The notes under the pieces: generated by a model
What the model was told of the DNA's origin: nothing
The model's database searches: none
What the model saw: the letters and a program-made list of their open reading frames with translations, nothing else
Shown: positions 17,723-25,597 of the stretch, one piece after another
Layout: each line of letters opens with the position of its first letter
How positions within the stretch are numbered: the first letter of the stretch is position 1
Translations under genes and position numbers: made by a program
Assembly: GCA_026712715.1 (NCBI GenBank)
Contig: JAPOPW010000002.1
Span: 25,900 to 89,899 of the forward strand
Origin: Immundisolibacterales bacterium
GTDB lineage: Bacteria; Pseudomonadota; Gammaproteobacteria; HK1
Length of the DNA: 64,000 nt
Direction: 5' to 3'

Positions 17723-17938
17723 TCAGATCCGCTTCAGGGGAAGCTTGGCTCGGATGTCCTCGTCCAGCTTGTCGTAGTGTTCGAGCACCTGGTTGATCCG
17801 GTCTCCCTGATCCCACAGCCTAACTCGGAAGAATTGCGTGGCCTTCTCCCTGTCGACGCTGGACTTGAATCCACCCCAGGAGACCAGCAGGCCGATGCTC
17901 GCCTGCACGTTCTGCATTGCGCCGATGAGCTGGTCCAG
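17723..17938 (-). pseudogene. C-terminal fragment of an Mrr-like restriction endonuclease
   Basis: The last ~71 residues of this frame (IGAMQNVQASIGLLVSWGGF through FFRVRLWDQGDRINQVLEHY to LPLKRI and a stop) resemble the end of Mrr_cat-type restriction endonucleases. There the GLxVSWGGF strand and LFxVRLW segment precede the C-terminal helix. The upstream part of the frame (to 18049) is unlike any nuclease and lacks the D/E-QxK catalytic core, so the gene is truncated at its 5' end, presumably by a deletion within the island. Confidence 0.5.
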
Positions 17939-18142
17939 GCCTCCTCGTTCCTCGGCACCGGACGGCTCGGATACTCCGGGGCCGGCTATTCCACCCACTC
18001 GATCCATTCCGGAGGGTTCAGCCAACGGTCCCGTAATTCCACTAGCCACCGCGCGATTTCGGCGATGGCGGTGGCTTGTACGTTGTCCTCGTACTGCTCG
18101 GCGGTGGCGTCCCCCGTCGCTGGATCTGTATCAGATTTTCAG

Positions 18143-18171
18143 TTGATCTTTATCGCTTGTGCCTCTAGAGT
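18143..18171 (+). promoter_or_regulatory. Candidate promoter of the NYN-gene leader
   Basis: TTGATC (18143-18148) and TAGAGT (18166-18171), spacer 17. It sits in a locally AT-rich patch. The predicted RNA begins near 18178 and would run straight into two hairpins before the NYN start codon. Confidence 0.45.
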
Positions 18172-18186
18172 CTGCGGCACACCCCT

Positions 18187-18238
18187 TGCGGTTTCGACCG
18201 CAGGGCGCGGGGCCTCTTCGGAGGCCCTTGCTTTTCTT
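18187..18238 (+). terminator. Two UUCG-capped hairpins, the second followed by a T-rich run (terminator/attenuator)
   Basis: Hairpin 1 (18187-18202): TGCGGT-TTCG-ACCGCA, a perfect 6-bp stem. Hairpin 2 (18210-18227): GGGCCTC-TTCG-GAGGCCC, a perfect 7-bp stem, followed by TTGCTTTTCTT. Both loops are the very stable UUCG tetraloop. Placed between a promoter and the ATG at 18250, this could stop most transcripts as a ~60-base RNA. Confidence 0.7.
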
Positions 18239-18249
18239 GGACGCGAGCA

Positions 18250-18876
18250 ATGCGAACCCACGTCTATGTGGATGGTTTCAACCTCTACTACGGTGCGCTC
18301 AAGGGCACGTCCTGGAAGTGGCTCGACCTCCCGACCCTGTTCGCGGCGATCCTCCAGGCGCATCACGACATCGCGAAGGTCAAGTACTTCACGGCGCGGG
18401 TGTCGAGCATGCCCGACGATCTGTCAAAGCCCCAGCGTCAGGACGTCTATCTCCGCGCCCTTTGCCAATACCGGCCCGAGGTCGAGATGCATTTTGGGCA
18501 CTTCCTGAGCCACCGGGTAAGGGCGCCGCTCGCACGGCCGATGCCGGGAGCGCAGCGAAGCGTCGAGATTGTCCGGACCGAAGAGAAAGGCTCGGACGTC
18601 AATCTCGCCGTGCATATGCTCAACGACGCGTGGCTGGACGCCTGCGACTGCGCCGTGGTGGTCAGCAACGACAGCGATATCGCCGAAGCGATGCGGCTCG
18701 TAAAGCAGCAGCATGAGAAGAGAATCGGGCTGCTCACGCCGGGGCCTCGCAAACCGTCGCAACAGCTTCTGAAGCACGCGGATTTCGCGAGGCATATCCG
18801 TCCGGGTGCCCTTCGGGCGTCGCAACTGCCGGATCCGATCCCCGGGACCAACATCCGGAAGCCGGCGCGGTGGTAG
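18250..18876 (+). CDS. NYN domain protein (LabA/DUF88-like, predicted RNase)
   Basis: A 208-residue protein whose first residues, MRTHVYVDGFNLYYGALKGT, give the NYN/PIN-like motif with the metal-site Asp (VDGFN). The other acidic residues appear in EEKGSDVNLAVHML and VVSNDSDIAEAMRL, completing the fold of LabA-type NYN proteins. These are predicted Mg-dependent ribonucleases; some act in RNA turnover or defence. The gene lies inside the tRNA island, alone on its strand, behind a promoter and a two-hairpin leader. It appears intact, unlike its neighbours. RNA autoregulation by its own leader is an inference. Confidence 0.85.
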   Translation: MRTHVYVDGFNLYYGALKGTSWKWLDLPTLFAAILQAHHDIAKVKYFTARVSSMPDDLSKPQRQDVYLRALCQYRPEVEMHFGHFLSHRVRAPLARPMPGAQRSVEIVRTEEKGSDVNLAVHMLNDAWLDACDCAVVVSNDSDIAEAMRLVKQQHEKRIGLLTPGPRKPSQQLLKHADFARHIRPGALRASQLPDPIPGTNIRKPARW

Positions 18877-19149
18877 AGGCCTTCGCAAGGGGGGAGCGAT
18901 GAGCGCCCAGGGTGCTACCTGCCCCTGAAACGCAAACCGGGGCGTGAGACCCCGGCCGCGGTGGTGAGGTTCAAGCGTTTTGCGAAGCATCGCGGCAGGT
19001 GCCTTTCGATGACAAACAGACTCGTGTCCGTTGGTCCGGTTGTCCGGTAAAGTCCCGAATCTTCTTGTGCGGAAGGGTGGTTCACGCGGTGGTTTCGCAC
19101 CGGGATACTCTGCAAAACATTCGTTGATTCAATGAGATAAGCAACCCCT
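18877..19149. other. Non-coding right end of the first tRNA island
   Basis: About 270 bases without a recognisable gene on either strand, of lower GC than the flanking chromosome. No integrase, excisionase or terminator is visible. Confidence 0.5.
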
Positions 19150-19202
19150 GCAGCGGACTCATAGTCCATCGGTCGAAGGTTCGAGTCCTTCCGGGCCCAC
19201 CA
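19150..19202 (+). repeat. Attachment-site repeat (partial tRNA 3' end, right boundary of island)
   Basis: A 53-bp copy of tRNA positions 16230-16282 with differences at 19164 and 19168 in the anticodon region. The 5' half of the tRNA is absent, so this copy is not a working tRNA. The intact tRNA lies upstream, as expected when an element integrates at the 3' end and restores it. Confidence 0.85.
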
Positions 19203-19974
19203 TTCAAGACAACAATCTACAAACGAGAACGGTCAGCGCGTTCTGAACCGTGTCACCAGGATGTCACCAGACGGCAGTTGCATTCCTGTGAATCCCGAAC
19301 AGCTCGAGGCTATAAAACCCGCCCGCCCGTGCGAGCGCGCGGGTAAGCGTTCGTTCAGGTGGTGCAACCGTTCGGTCGCCGTGTGTTCCCGCGTCGATGC
19401 AGGCGGCGAGAAGGGCGACGATTTCGGCGGCGTACCGGAGGTGGTCCGAACCATGCCCGTTGGCAGGACTTTTCTCCTGGAGAGCCCGAATGTCCTGGAC
19501 TCCTCCTGATAACGTACGAACCTCGTGTCCCAGGTTCCATTCCGGCGCGGGAACCGGAGTCGGGCCATTGACATGGCGTCGTGCGTCCCATACGGACCGA
19601 TTCGGCGGCCGTTGCTCGCTCCCGGCGGCGCAATCCACCGGGACGATCGAGCAAGACGAGCTTCGTGCGAAATCAGGGCCGTCTTTCCGCGACCATTGGG
19701 ACGTCAACCGCAATACTCTCCAGCCGGCGATGAGAAAGATGGTTTTTCTCGTGGCAGGTGAAGGGAGGAAACCAGAGGATTCCTGCCGCAGTCGACGGAA
19801 TCGCCTGCTGAAGCGCCGTCGCCAGTTCGAGGACACGACGAGCGGGAACGCACATACGGAACCGTCCGTTCCACGACTCCTCCTCCCCTTAGGGCAGGTT
19901 GCGGCGGTCTCAGGTATCGTTGCTCGATGCTACGTAACGCGCACCATTGGATTCCGGGCTCCGAAGGAGACTCG
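19203..19974. other. Gene-poor stretch after the right attachment site
   Basis: About 770 bases with short open frames in several phases but none with a recognisable family, codon-bias signal or Shine-Dalgarno. It has the look of decayed mobile DNA. GTCAC direct repeats at 19252 and 19263 are noted separately. The MazE/MazF genes begin at its end. Confidence 0.5.
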
Positions 19975-19977
19975 ATG

Positions 19978-20193
19978 ATGGCTGCTTCACCCGCCGAGAG
20001 GATGCGGGCGGCCCGACTCCGGCGGGGCGCTCAGGGCAAGCGCGAAGTCCGGATGATCCTGCCCGATGCCCGCGCGGAAGAGGTACGGTCCCGTATCGCG
20101 GAGTCGGTCGCGCGGCTCGATCGTTCGCACGAGGAAGACTCGCTGCGCTGGATCGAGGCAGCGTCGGAGTTCGATGGAAACGAAACGAGATGA
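19978..20193 (+). CDS. MazE-family (DUF3018-like) antitoxin
   Basis: A 71-residue protein, MAASPAERMRAARLRRGAQG followed by KREVRMILPDARAEEVRSRI and LRWIEAASEFD. The pattern (short Arg-rich N-terminus, a V-R-x-I-x-x-P-D-x-R strand, then a helix rich in acidic residues) fits the small MazE-like antitoxins paired with PemK/MazF toxins. The start at 19978 rather than 19975 is chosen for its 8-base spacing from AAGGAG. The stop lies 20 bases inside the toxin gene, a usual antitoxin-toxin arrangement that couples their synthesis. The antitoxin probably also represses the operon. Confidence 0.75.
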   Translation: MAASPAERMRAARLRRGAQGKREVRMILPDARAEEVRSRIAESVARLDRSHEEDSLRWIEAASEFDGNETR

Positions 20194-20509
20194 CGTTGTC
20201 ACCGTCGCAGCCGCCGGAGGCTTCGGAAGACCTCCGCCCGCGGTAGTCGTTCAGAGCGACGTGTTTCCGGAGCGGCATGCTTCGGTTATCGCCTGCCAGA
20301 TGAGCACCGCCCCGGAGGACGCCCCCGACCTCCGGGTTACGATCGAGCCGTCGGGCGCCAACGGTCTCCGCGCAGTATCCCGGATCATGGCCGACAAGCC
20401 GGTGACCGTGCGGCGTGAGCGGCTCGGACGCCGGCTCGGCAGACTCGACGCGCCCGAGATCGGTCGTTTGAACCGGGTGCTCGCCTTTGTGCTCGGATTG
20501 GCTGACTGA
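20174..20509 (+). CDS. mazF: MazF/PemK-family toxin (mRNA endoribonuclease)
   Basis: This 111-residue protein matches the MazF/PemK fold: DDVVTVAAAGGFGRPPPAVV (catalytic loop with the substrate-contacting Arg), VVQSDVFPERHASVIACQMS, PSGANGLRAVSRIMADKPVT and the C-terminal helix ending ALAFVLGLAD-like (here VLAFVLGLAD). MazF cleaves mRNA at short motifs unless bound by MazE. The ATG at 20174 overlaps the antitoxin gene by 20 bases. The pair probably stabilises the accessory DNA at the tRNA locus. The usual 'GDY/GEY' near the first Arg reads GGF here, a small departure. Confidence 0.88.
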   Translation: METKRDDVVTVAAAGGFGRPPPAVVVQSDVFPERHASVIACQMSTAPEDAPDLRVTIEPSGANGLRAVSRIMADKPVTVRRERLGRRLGRLDAPEIGRLNRVLAFVLGLAD

Positions 20510-20637
20510 CCCGGAAGGGACAACCGGCAATCATTCCGGGCCGGCGCACCGCCCGCCGGGGTCGCACCGTGGCCGTGCTGAACCGTTATCCTGCCGAGTC
20601 GCTGAGCCGGTCCAAGTCCCTCGAATCGGGAGGAGTC

Positions 20638-21651
20638 ATGCCGAGCGACATCCACGACCGGAACAAGGCGCTGATCGTACCGCTGCGCCGCGCCCTCTAC
20701 GATTATGAGGCCGAGGCGGTGCGGGCGGCGCTCCTCGCGGCCTTCGACCGGGACGCCGAGGTCCACCTCGCGACTCCCTTCGAGGACCTGGACGGCCCCG
20801 AGGGGCTCTACCGCGACGCGTTCGGCCCCCTGCATGCCGCGGTCCCCGACCTCGAGCGCCGGGACACGATCGTCATCGCCGGCGACGGGGCGAACGGCAC
20901 CGGATGGGTCGGTTGCTGCGGCTACTACACGGGAACGTTCGTCGCTCCGTGGCTCGAGATTCCTCCCACCGGGCACCAGATCGCGCTTCGCTTTCACGAG
21001 TTCTACCGGGTGAACGAGGGCCGGGTCGCCGAGATGCAGGCCCTCTGGGACATCCCGGAGGTCATGATGCAGGCCGGGGCGTGGCCGATGGCCCCCACCC
21101 TGGGGCGCGAATGGCACGTCCCGGGGCCGGCCACGCAGGACGGAATCGTCCCCGGGCCGCGCGATGGGGAACGCTCCGCGTCGAGCCGCCGGCTGGTCGC
21201 GGACATGCTGTCGGCGCTCGGCGAGTTCGCCGCGGGTGGCGTCGAAGCCATGCGGCTCGCCGACTACTGGCACCCGCGCTGCGACTGGTACGGGCCGTCC
21301 GGGATCGGCACCGGCCGCGGGATCGCGGGCTTTCGGAACTGGCACCAGATCCCGTTCCTCAACGCCATGCCCGACCGGGTCGGAAGCCTCGGCGCCGGCC
21401 ACCTCTTCGGGGACGGCGACTACGTCGGCTTCACCGGGTGGCCGGGCATGCACATGACCATCACCGGCGACGGGTGGATGGGCATCGCGCCCTCGGGCCA
21501 GCGGATCACCATGCGCAGCCTCGACTTCTGGCGCTGCGAGAACGGACTCATCCGGGAGAACTGGGTGCTGGTGGACCTGCTCCACGTGTATCGGCAGATC
21601 GGGGTGGACGTGTTCGCGCGACTTCGCGAGTTCAACAAGGCCCGCGGATAG
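20638..21651 (+). CDS. Double SnoaL-like (polyketide-cyclase-fold) protein
   Basis: A 337-residue protein that appears to hold two SnoaL/NTF2-like domains: residues ~10-150 (HDRNKALIVPLRRALYDYEA, FRVNEGRV-like region) and ~175-330 (ADYWHPRCDWYGPSGIGTGR, GFTGWPGMHMTITGDG). Such proteins include cyclases and ester cyclases, but most are of unknown substrate. Conserved Trp, His and Asp residues line the predicted pockets. The ATG at 20638 has a GGGAGGAG Shine-Dalgarno immediately upstream. It is separated by 188 bases from the ABC operon downstream and is probably independent. It marks the return to core chromosome after the accessory region. Confidence 0.7.
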   Translation: MPSDIHDRNKALIVPLRRALYDYEAEAVRAALLAAFDRDAEVHLATPFEDLDGPEGLYRDAFGPLHAAVPDLERRDTIVIAGDGANGTGWVGCCGYYTGTFVAPWLEIPPTGHQIALRFHEFYRVNEGRVAEMQALWDIPEVMMQAGAWPMAPTLGREWHVPGPATQDGIVPGPRDGERSASSRRLVADMLSALGEFAAGGVEAMRLADYWHPRCDWYGPSGIGTGRGIAGFRNWHQIPFLNAMPDRVGSLGAGHLFGDGDYVGFTGWPGMHMTITGDGWMGIAPSGQRITMRSLDFWRCENGLIRENWVLVDLLHVYRQIGVDVFARLREFNKARG

Positions 21652-21839
21652 CCCGAAAGGCGCGCGGGTCGTCCGACCACCCCGGATTCGATCTGCAGGG
21701 GTTGAATTCTCCGCGCCCGTTCCTACTTGGGAACCGGCAGCCCGGTTCCGTGCGGGCTCCGTTCGCCGGCAGGCGGTGCGCCACGGTTTCGGCGGCGCGA
21801 AGATTCTCCCGCGATGACGTGGGGAATAGTGGTGACGAG

Positions 21840-22823
21840 ATGAGCGAACTGGTCCGGATCGAGAACCTGGTCAAGCACTTCGGGCCGATCAAGGCGGTCG
21901 ACGGGGTGAGCTTTTCCGTCGCGCGGGGGGAGGTTCTGGGGTTTCTGGGGCCGAACGGAGCCGGCAAGTCGACCACGATGAAGGTCGTGACGGGCTTCCT
22001 CTCGGCCGACTCGGGACGGGTCAGCGTGGGCGGCGAGGACATCGCGGCGAACCCGATCGCGGCGAAGCGGCGCATCGGGTATCTCCCGGAGGGCGCACCG
22101 CTCTACTCCGACATGACGACTCGTGCATTCCTCGAGTTCACGGCCGCGATCCGGGGCTTCGGCGGAGAAGAGAAGCGGCGCCGGGTCGCCGACACGGTCA
22201 CCAGGGTCGCGCTCGAGAGCGTGCTCGAGCAACCGATCGAGACGTTGTCCAAGGGGTTCAAGCGAAGGGTGGGCCTTGCCCAGTCGATCCTGCACGACCC
22301 GGAGGTGCTCGTTCTCGACGAGCCGACCGACGGGCTCGATCCGAACCAGAAGCACGAGGTCCGGTCGCTCATTCGGGAAATGGCGCCGCGCAAGGCGATC
22401 GTGCTCTCCACCCACCTCCTGGAAGAGGTCGATGCGGTGTGCACCCGGGCCGTCATCATTTCCGCGGGCCGGATCGTGAGCGACGGCACTCCGGAGGCGC
22501 TCCACGCCCGCGCCGCGGGGCACAACGCGGTGACCCTCGTGCTGCGCGGCGTCGAGTCCGAGGCCGCGCGCGCGGCGCTCGCCGCGGCGCAAGGCGTGCG
22601 GGCGGTAGAGGAGCTGGGCGCGGACGGCGGCGCAGGCAGGGGCGGAAACGGAGCCGAGGTGCTCCGGCTGCGGATCCTGCCCGAGGACGGCCGCGCCGTA
22701 GCGGCGGAAGTGAGCCAGGTGGTGCGCGAGCGGGGCTGGAAGGTCGAGGAGCTGACGGTGGACCGCGGGCGTCTCGAGGATGTGTTCCGGTCGATCACCG
22801 CCCCCGATCGGACCCGTTCCTGA
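21840..22823 (+). CDS. Gld-type ABC transporter ATP-binding protein
   Basis: A 327-residue ATPase with Walker A (GPNGAGKST), signature LSKGFKRRVGLAQ, Walker B (VLVLDEPTDGLDP) and the H-loop STHLLEEV, followed by a ~100-residue C-terminal extension containing a Gly-rich linker. It resembles GldA/NosF-type ATPases that work with the permease and auxiliary proteins encoded next. In Bacteroidota Gld proteins serve gliding; in Proteobacteria the same gene set (ATPase, permease, GldG-like, DUF4340) is common, with an unknown substrate, perhaps lipid or envelope related. The permease start lies 25 bases downstream, so they are one operon. Confidence 0.9.
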   Translation: MSELVRIENLVKHFGPIKAVDGVSFSVARGEVLGFLGPNGAGKSTTMKVVTGFLSADSGRVSVGGEDIAANPIAAKRRIGYLPEGAPLYSDMTTRAFLEFTAAIRGFGGEEKRRRVADTVTRVALESVLEQPIETLSKGFKRRVGLAQSILHDPEVLVLDEPTDGLDPNQKHEVRSLIREMAPRKAIVLSTHLLEEVDAVCTRAVIISAGRIVSDGTPEALHARAAGHNAVTLVLRGVESEAARAALAAAQGVRAVEELGADGGAGRGGNGAEVLRLRILPEDGRAVAAEVSQVVRERGWKVEELTVDRGRLEDVFRSITAPDRTRS

Positions 22824-22848
22824 GCCCCGTTTCGTTCGAGGTGGTGAC

Positions 22849-23583
22849 TTGTCAAACGTCCTGGTGATCTTCAGACGCGAGTTCCAGGGGTACTTCGCGA
22901 CCCCCATCGCCTATGTGTTCATGGGCGTGTTCGTCGCCCTCGCCGGGGTCTTCACGATGTACATCGGCGGGTTCTTCATCCGCGACCAGGCGGATCTCGC
23001 CACGTTCTTCAGCTTCCATCCCTGGCTGTACCTGTTCCTGATTCCGGCCCTCGCAATGCGCCTGTGGGCGGAGGAACGGCGCGCGGGCACGATCGAGCTG
23101 CTCCTCACCCTGCCGATTACGATGCCCCAGGCGGTTCTCGGAAAATTCTTCGCCGCGTGGATGTTCACCGCGATCGGACTCGTCCTGACCTTTCCGCTGT
23201 GGCTCACCGTCAACTACCTGGGCGACCCCGACAACGGAATCATCCTCGCGGGCTACCTCGGGAGCCTCCTGATGGCGGGGGCGTATCTCGCCATCGGCTC
23301 GTGCATTTCCGCCCTCACCCGCAACCAGGTCATCGCGTTCGTGGTGACCGCGGCGGTGTGCCTGCTGTTCGTGCTGAGCGGATACCCGCTCGTGCTCGAC
23401 GTGTTCAGCGCGTGGGCTCCCGCGTTCCTGGTGGAGACGGTGAGCTCCTTCGGATTCCTTCGACACTTCGAGTCGATCATCAAGGGGGTCATCGACTTGC
23501 GCGACATCGTGTACTTCGCCTCCCTCATCGCGCTGTGGCTGTTCGTGAACGTACTCGCCCTCGACGTCAACAAGGCGCGCTAG
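22849..23583 (+). CDS. Gld-type ABC transporter permease
   Basis: A 244-residue membrane protein with six hydrophobic segments of the ABC-2 family, close to GldF. Typical signals are the amphipathic entry FRREFQGYFATPIAYVFM, the cytoplasmic EERRAGTIELLLTLPIT loop that contacts the ATPase, and GYPLVLDVFSAWAPAFLVET. The start is a TTG at 22849 with a GAGGTGG Shine-Dalgarno; an earlier in-frame start lies inside the ATPase gene and would add a hydrophilic stretch foreign to the family. It is followed 57 bases later by the GldG-like gene. Confidence 0.88.
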   Translation: MSNVLVIFRREFQGYFATPIAYVFMGVFVALAGVFTMYIGGFFIRDQADLATFFSFHPWLYLFLIPALAMRLWAEERRAGTIELLLTLPITMPQAVLGKFFAAWMFTAIGLVLTFPLWLTVNYLGDPDNGIILAGYLGSLLMAGAYLAIGSCISALTRNQVIAFVVTAAVCLLFVLSGYPLVLDVFSAWAPAFLVETVSSFGFLRHFESIIKGVIDLRDIVYFASLIALWLFVNVLALDVNKAR

Positions 23584-23640
23584 AGGCTTCGGGGCCGGCG
23601 GCGCGGACGGGACGGGGAGCGGGGAGAGAAGGAGAGAACG

Positions 23641-25587
23641 TTGGGAGGCAGGACCTACACGATCGGCGGCATCGTGCTCGCGGTGGCGGTGTTCCTCGCC
23701 CTGAACATGTTTGCCAACCAGGCGCTGACCCGGTTCCGGATCGACCTTACCGAGCAGCGGCTGTTCACCCTGTCCGAGGGGACCCGCAACATCCTGCGGG
23801 CGCTCGACGAGCCGGTCACCTTGCGCTTCTACGTGTCGCGCAACCTCGCATCCCGTCTCCCGAGCGTCTCCGGCTACGTCGCCAGGGTGCGCGATCTGCT
23901 GACGGAGTACGAGCATGCGGCGGAAGGACGAATCGTCCTCACCGTGATAGCCCCCGAGCCGTTCTCCGACGAGGAGGATCGGGCCGTCGGCTTCGGACTG
24001 AACGGCATTCCGCTTCTTGACGGCGAGTCCACGTTCTACTTCGGCCTGGTCGGCACCAACTCCCTCGACGACCAGGAGGTGATTCCGCGTTTCTCGCCCG
24101 AGCGCGAGGAGTTCCTGGAATACGACGTCACCAAGATGATCCACACTCTCGGGCAGGCCGAATTGCCGGTCGTCGGCCTGGTCAGCACCCTGCCCCTGGA
24201 CGGGCAGAGCCGGCAGGCGATGATGACCGGCCGGCCGCCCGAACCGTGGCTGATCCTCGAGCGGATCGAGGAGCTGTTCGAAGTCCGCCACCTTTCTCCC
24301 GCGGAGCTGGAAAGGGTGGACGAGGACGTGGATGTGCTCATGGTCGTTCACCCCACGGGGTTCTCCGACCGGACCCGCTACGCCATCGACCAGTTCGTCG
24401 TGGGAGGCGGTCACGCCCTCGTCTTCGTGGACCCGAACGCCGAGGCGGACATGAACCCCACCGTCCCGGGACTGCCGCCGGTTCCCGGAAAGTCGGAGTT
24501 CGAGGACCTGCTCGGCGCCTGGGGACTCGCGCTCGACACCGCCCTTACCGTCGGCGACATGCAGCTCGGCGCCGACGTTCAGGCTCAGGTGGGCGATCGG
24601 GTCGCCAACGTCCGGTATCCGGTCTGGATCAACGTGCCGGCTCCCCTCCTCAACCGCGAGGACGTGGTCACCGCGCAGCTCGGCAACCTCACTTTCGCCA
24701 CCCCGGGGTCCCTGGCCCCGGCCCCCGACGGGGGGCTGGAGGTGACCTCGCTCGCCGCAACGACGGCGGCGGGAGCGGGCCTGGTCGACACCAACCTGGT
24801 GGGACCGATGGCGAACATCGAGCAGCTCGTCCGGGAGTTCCGGCCGGACGGCGCCGCGCACCGGCTCGCCGTGCGGATCGGCGGCAACGCTTCGAGCGCC
24901 TTCCCGGAGGGACCCCCGGCGGCCGGGGCGGAGGACGCCGGCGCGTCCGAGGGGAGCGTGGTGCAGGGCGCCCCGGACGAGGACGCGGCGGAGAGTTCCC
25001 GGCCCGAGCATGTCGGAGAGGGGGAGATCAACATCATCGTGGTCGGCGATACCGACATGCTGCAGGACCGGTTCTGGGTCCGGGAGCAGAACCTGTTCGG
25101 CCATCGCCTTCCGGTTCCCATCTCGGCAAACGGGAGCTTCGTCATCAACGCCCTCGACAACCTCGCGGGGAGCGGAGACCTCATCGGGATACGCAGCCGG
25201 GGGCGATTCCTGCGTCCGTTCACGGTCGTCAACGAGCTGCGCCAGGAGGCGGAGCTTCGTTTCCGGGAGAAGGAGAGGGAGCTCATCCAGCGTCTGGAGG
25301 AGACCGAAGCACGCCTGAGCGAGCTTCGCAGCGGAGAGGGCGCCGAATCCGTCCTGACCACGGAGCAGCGCGACGCGCTCACCGAGTTCACCAACGAGCA
25401 GCTTCGTATCCGCAAGGAGCTCCGGGATGTCCGCCACTCGCTGCGCAAGGACATCGAGGCGCTCGAGACCTGGCTCAAGTTCGTCAACATCGCCCTCGTC
25501 CCGATCGTGATCGGGGTCGGAGGGCTCCTCGCCGGGCTGCATCGGATGCGGCGGCGACGGGCCGCGGCGCGCCCCCTCGCGGCCTGA
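23641..25587 (+). CDS. GldG-like ABC auxiliary protein
   Basis: A 648-residue protein with a TTG start, an N-terminal membrane helix (~8-28), a large periplasmic region with an ABC_transp_aux-type domain (ITVIAPEPF... through VVGLVSTLPLDG and VFVDPNAEAD), a coiled-coil stretch (~545-600, REKERELIQRLEETEARLSE) and a C-terminal membrane helix (~622-640). The two membrane anchors and coiled coil match GldG-like partners of the permease. A low-complexity Ala/Gly/Glu-rich insert at ~425-460 is probably a species-specific loop. It lies 10 bases before the DUF4340 gene. Confidence 0.88.
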   Translation: MGGRTYTIGGIVLAVAVFLALNMFANQALTRFRIDLTEQRLFTLSEGTRNILRALDEPVTLRFYVSRNLASRLPSVSGYVARVRDLLTEYEHAAEGRIVLTVIAPEPFSDEEDRAVGFGLNGIPLLDGESTFYFGLVGTNSLDDQEVIPRFSPEREEFLEYDVTKMIHTLGQAELPVVGLVSTLPLDGQSRQAMMTGRPPEPWLILERIEELFEVRHLSPAELERVDEDVDVLMVVHPTGFSDRTRYAIDQFVVGGGHALVFVDPNAEADMNPTVPGLPPVPGKSEFEDLLGAWGLALDTALTVGDMQLGADVQAQVGDRVANVRYPVWINVPAPLLNREDVVTAQLGNLTFATPGSLAPAPDGGLEVTSLAATTAAGAGLVDTNLVGPMANIEQLVREFRPDGAAHRLAVRIGGNASSAFPEGPPAAGAEDAGASEGSVVQGAPDEDAAESSRPEHVGEGEINIIVVGDTDMLQDRFWVREQNLFGHRLPVPISANGSFVINALDNLAGSGDLIGIRSRGRFLRPFTVVNELRQEAELRFREKERELIQRLEETEARLSELRSGEGAESVLTTEQRDALTEFTNEQLRIRKELRDVRHSLRKDIEALETWLKFVNIALVPIVIGVGGLLAGLHRMRRRRAAARPLAA

Positions 25588-25597
25588 GGGCGGGAAC

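Noticed and set aside
19264..19836. 190-codon minus-strand frame in the gene-poor stretch
   Set aside because: No family pattern, no Shine-Dalgarno, and a composition close to that of the other five frames; considered non-coding.
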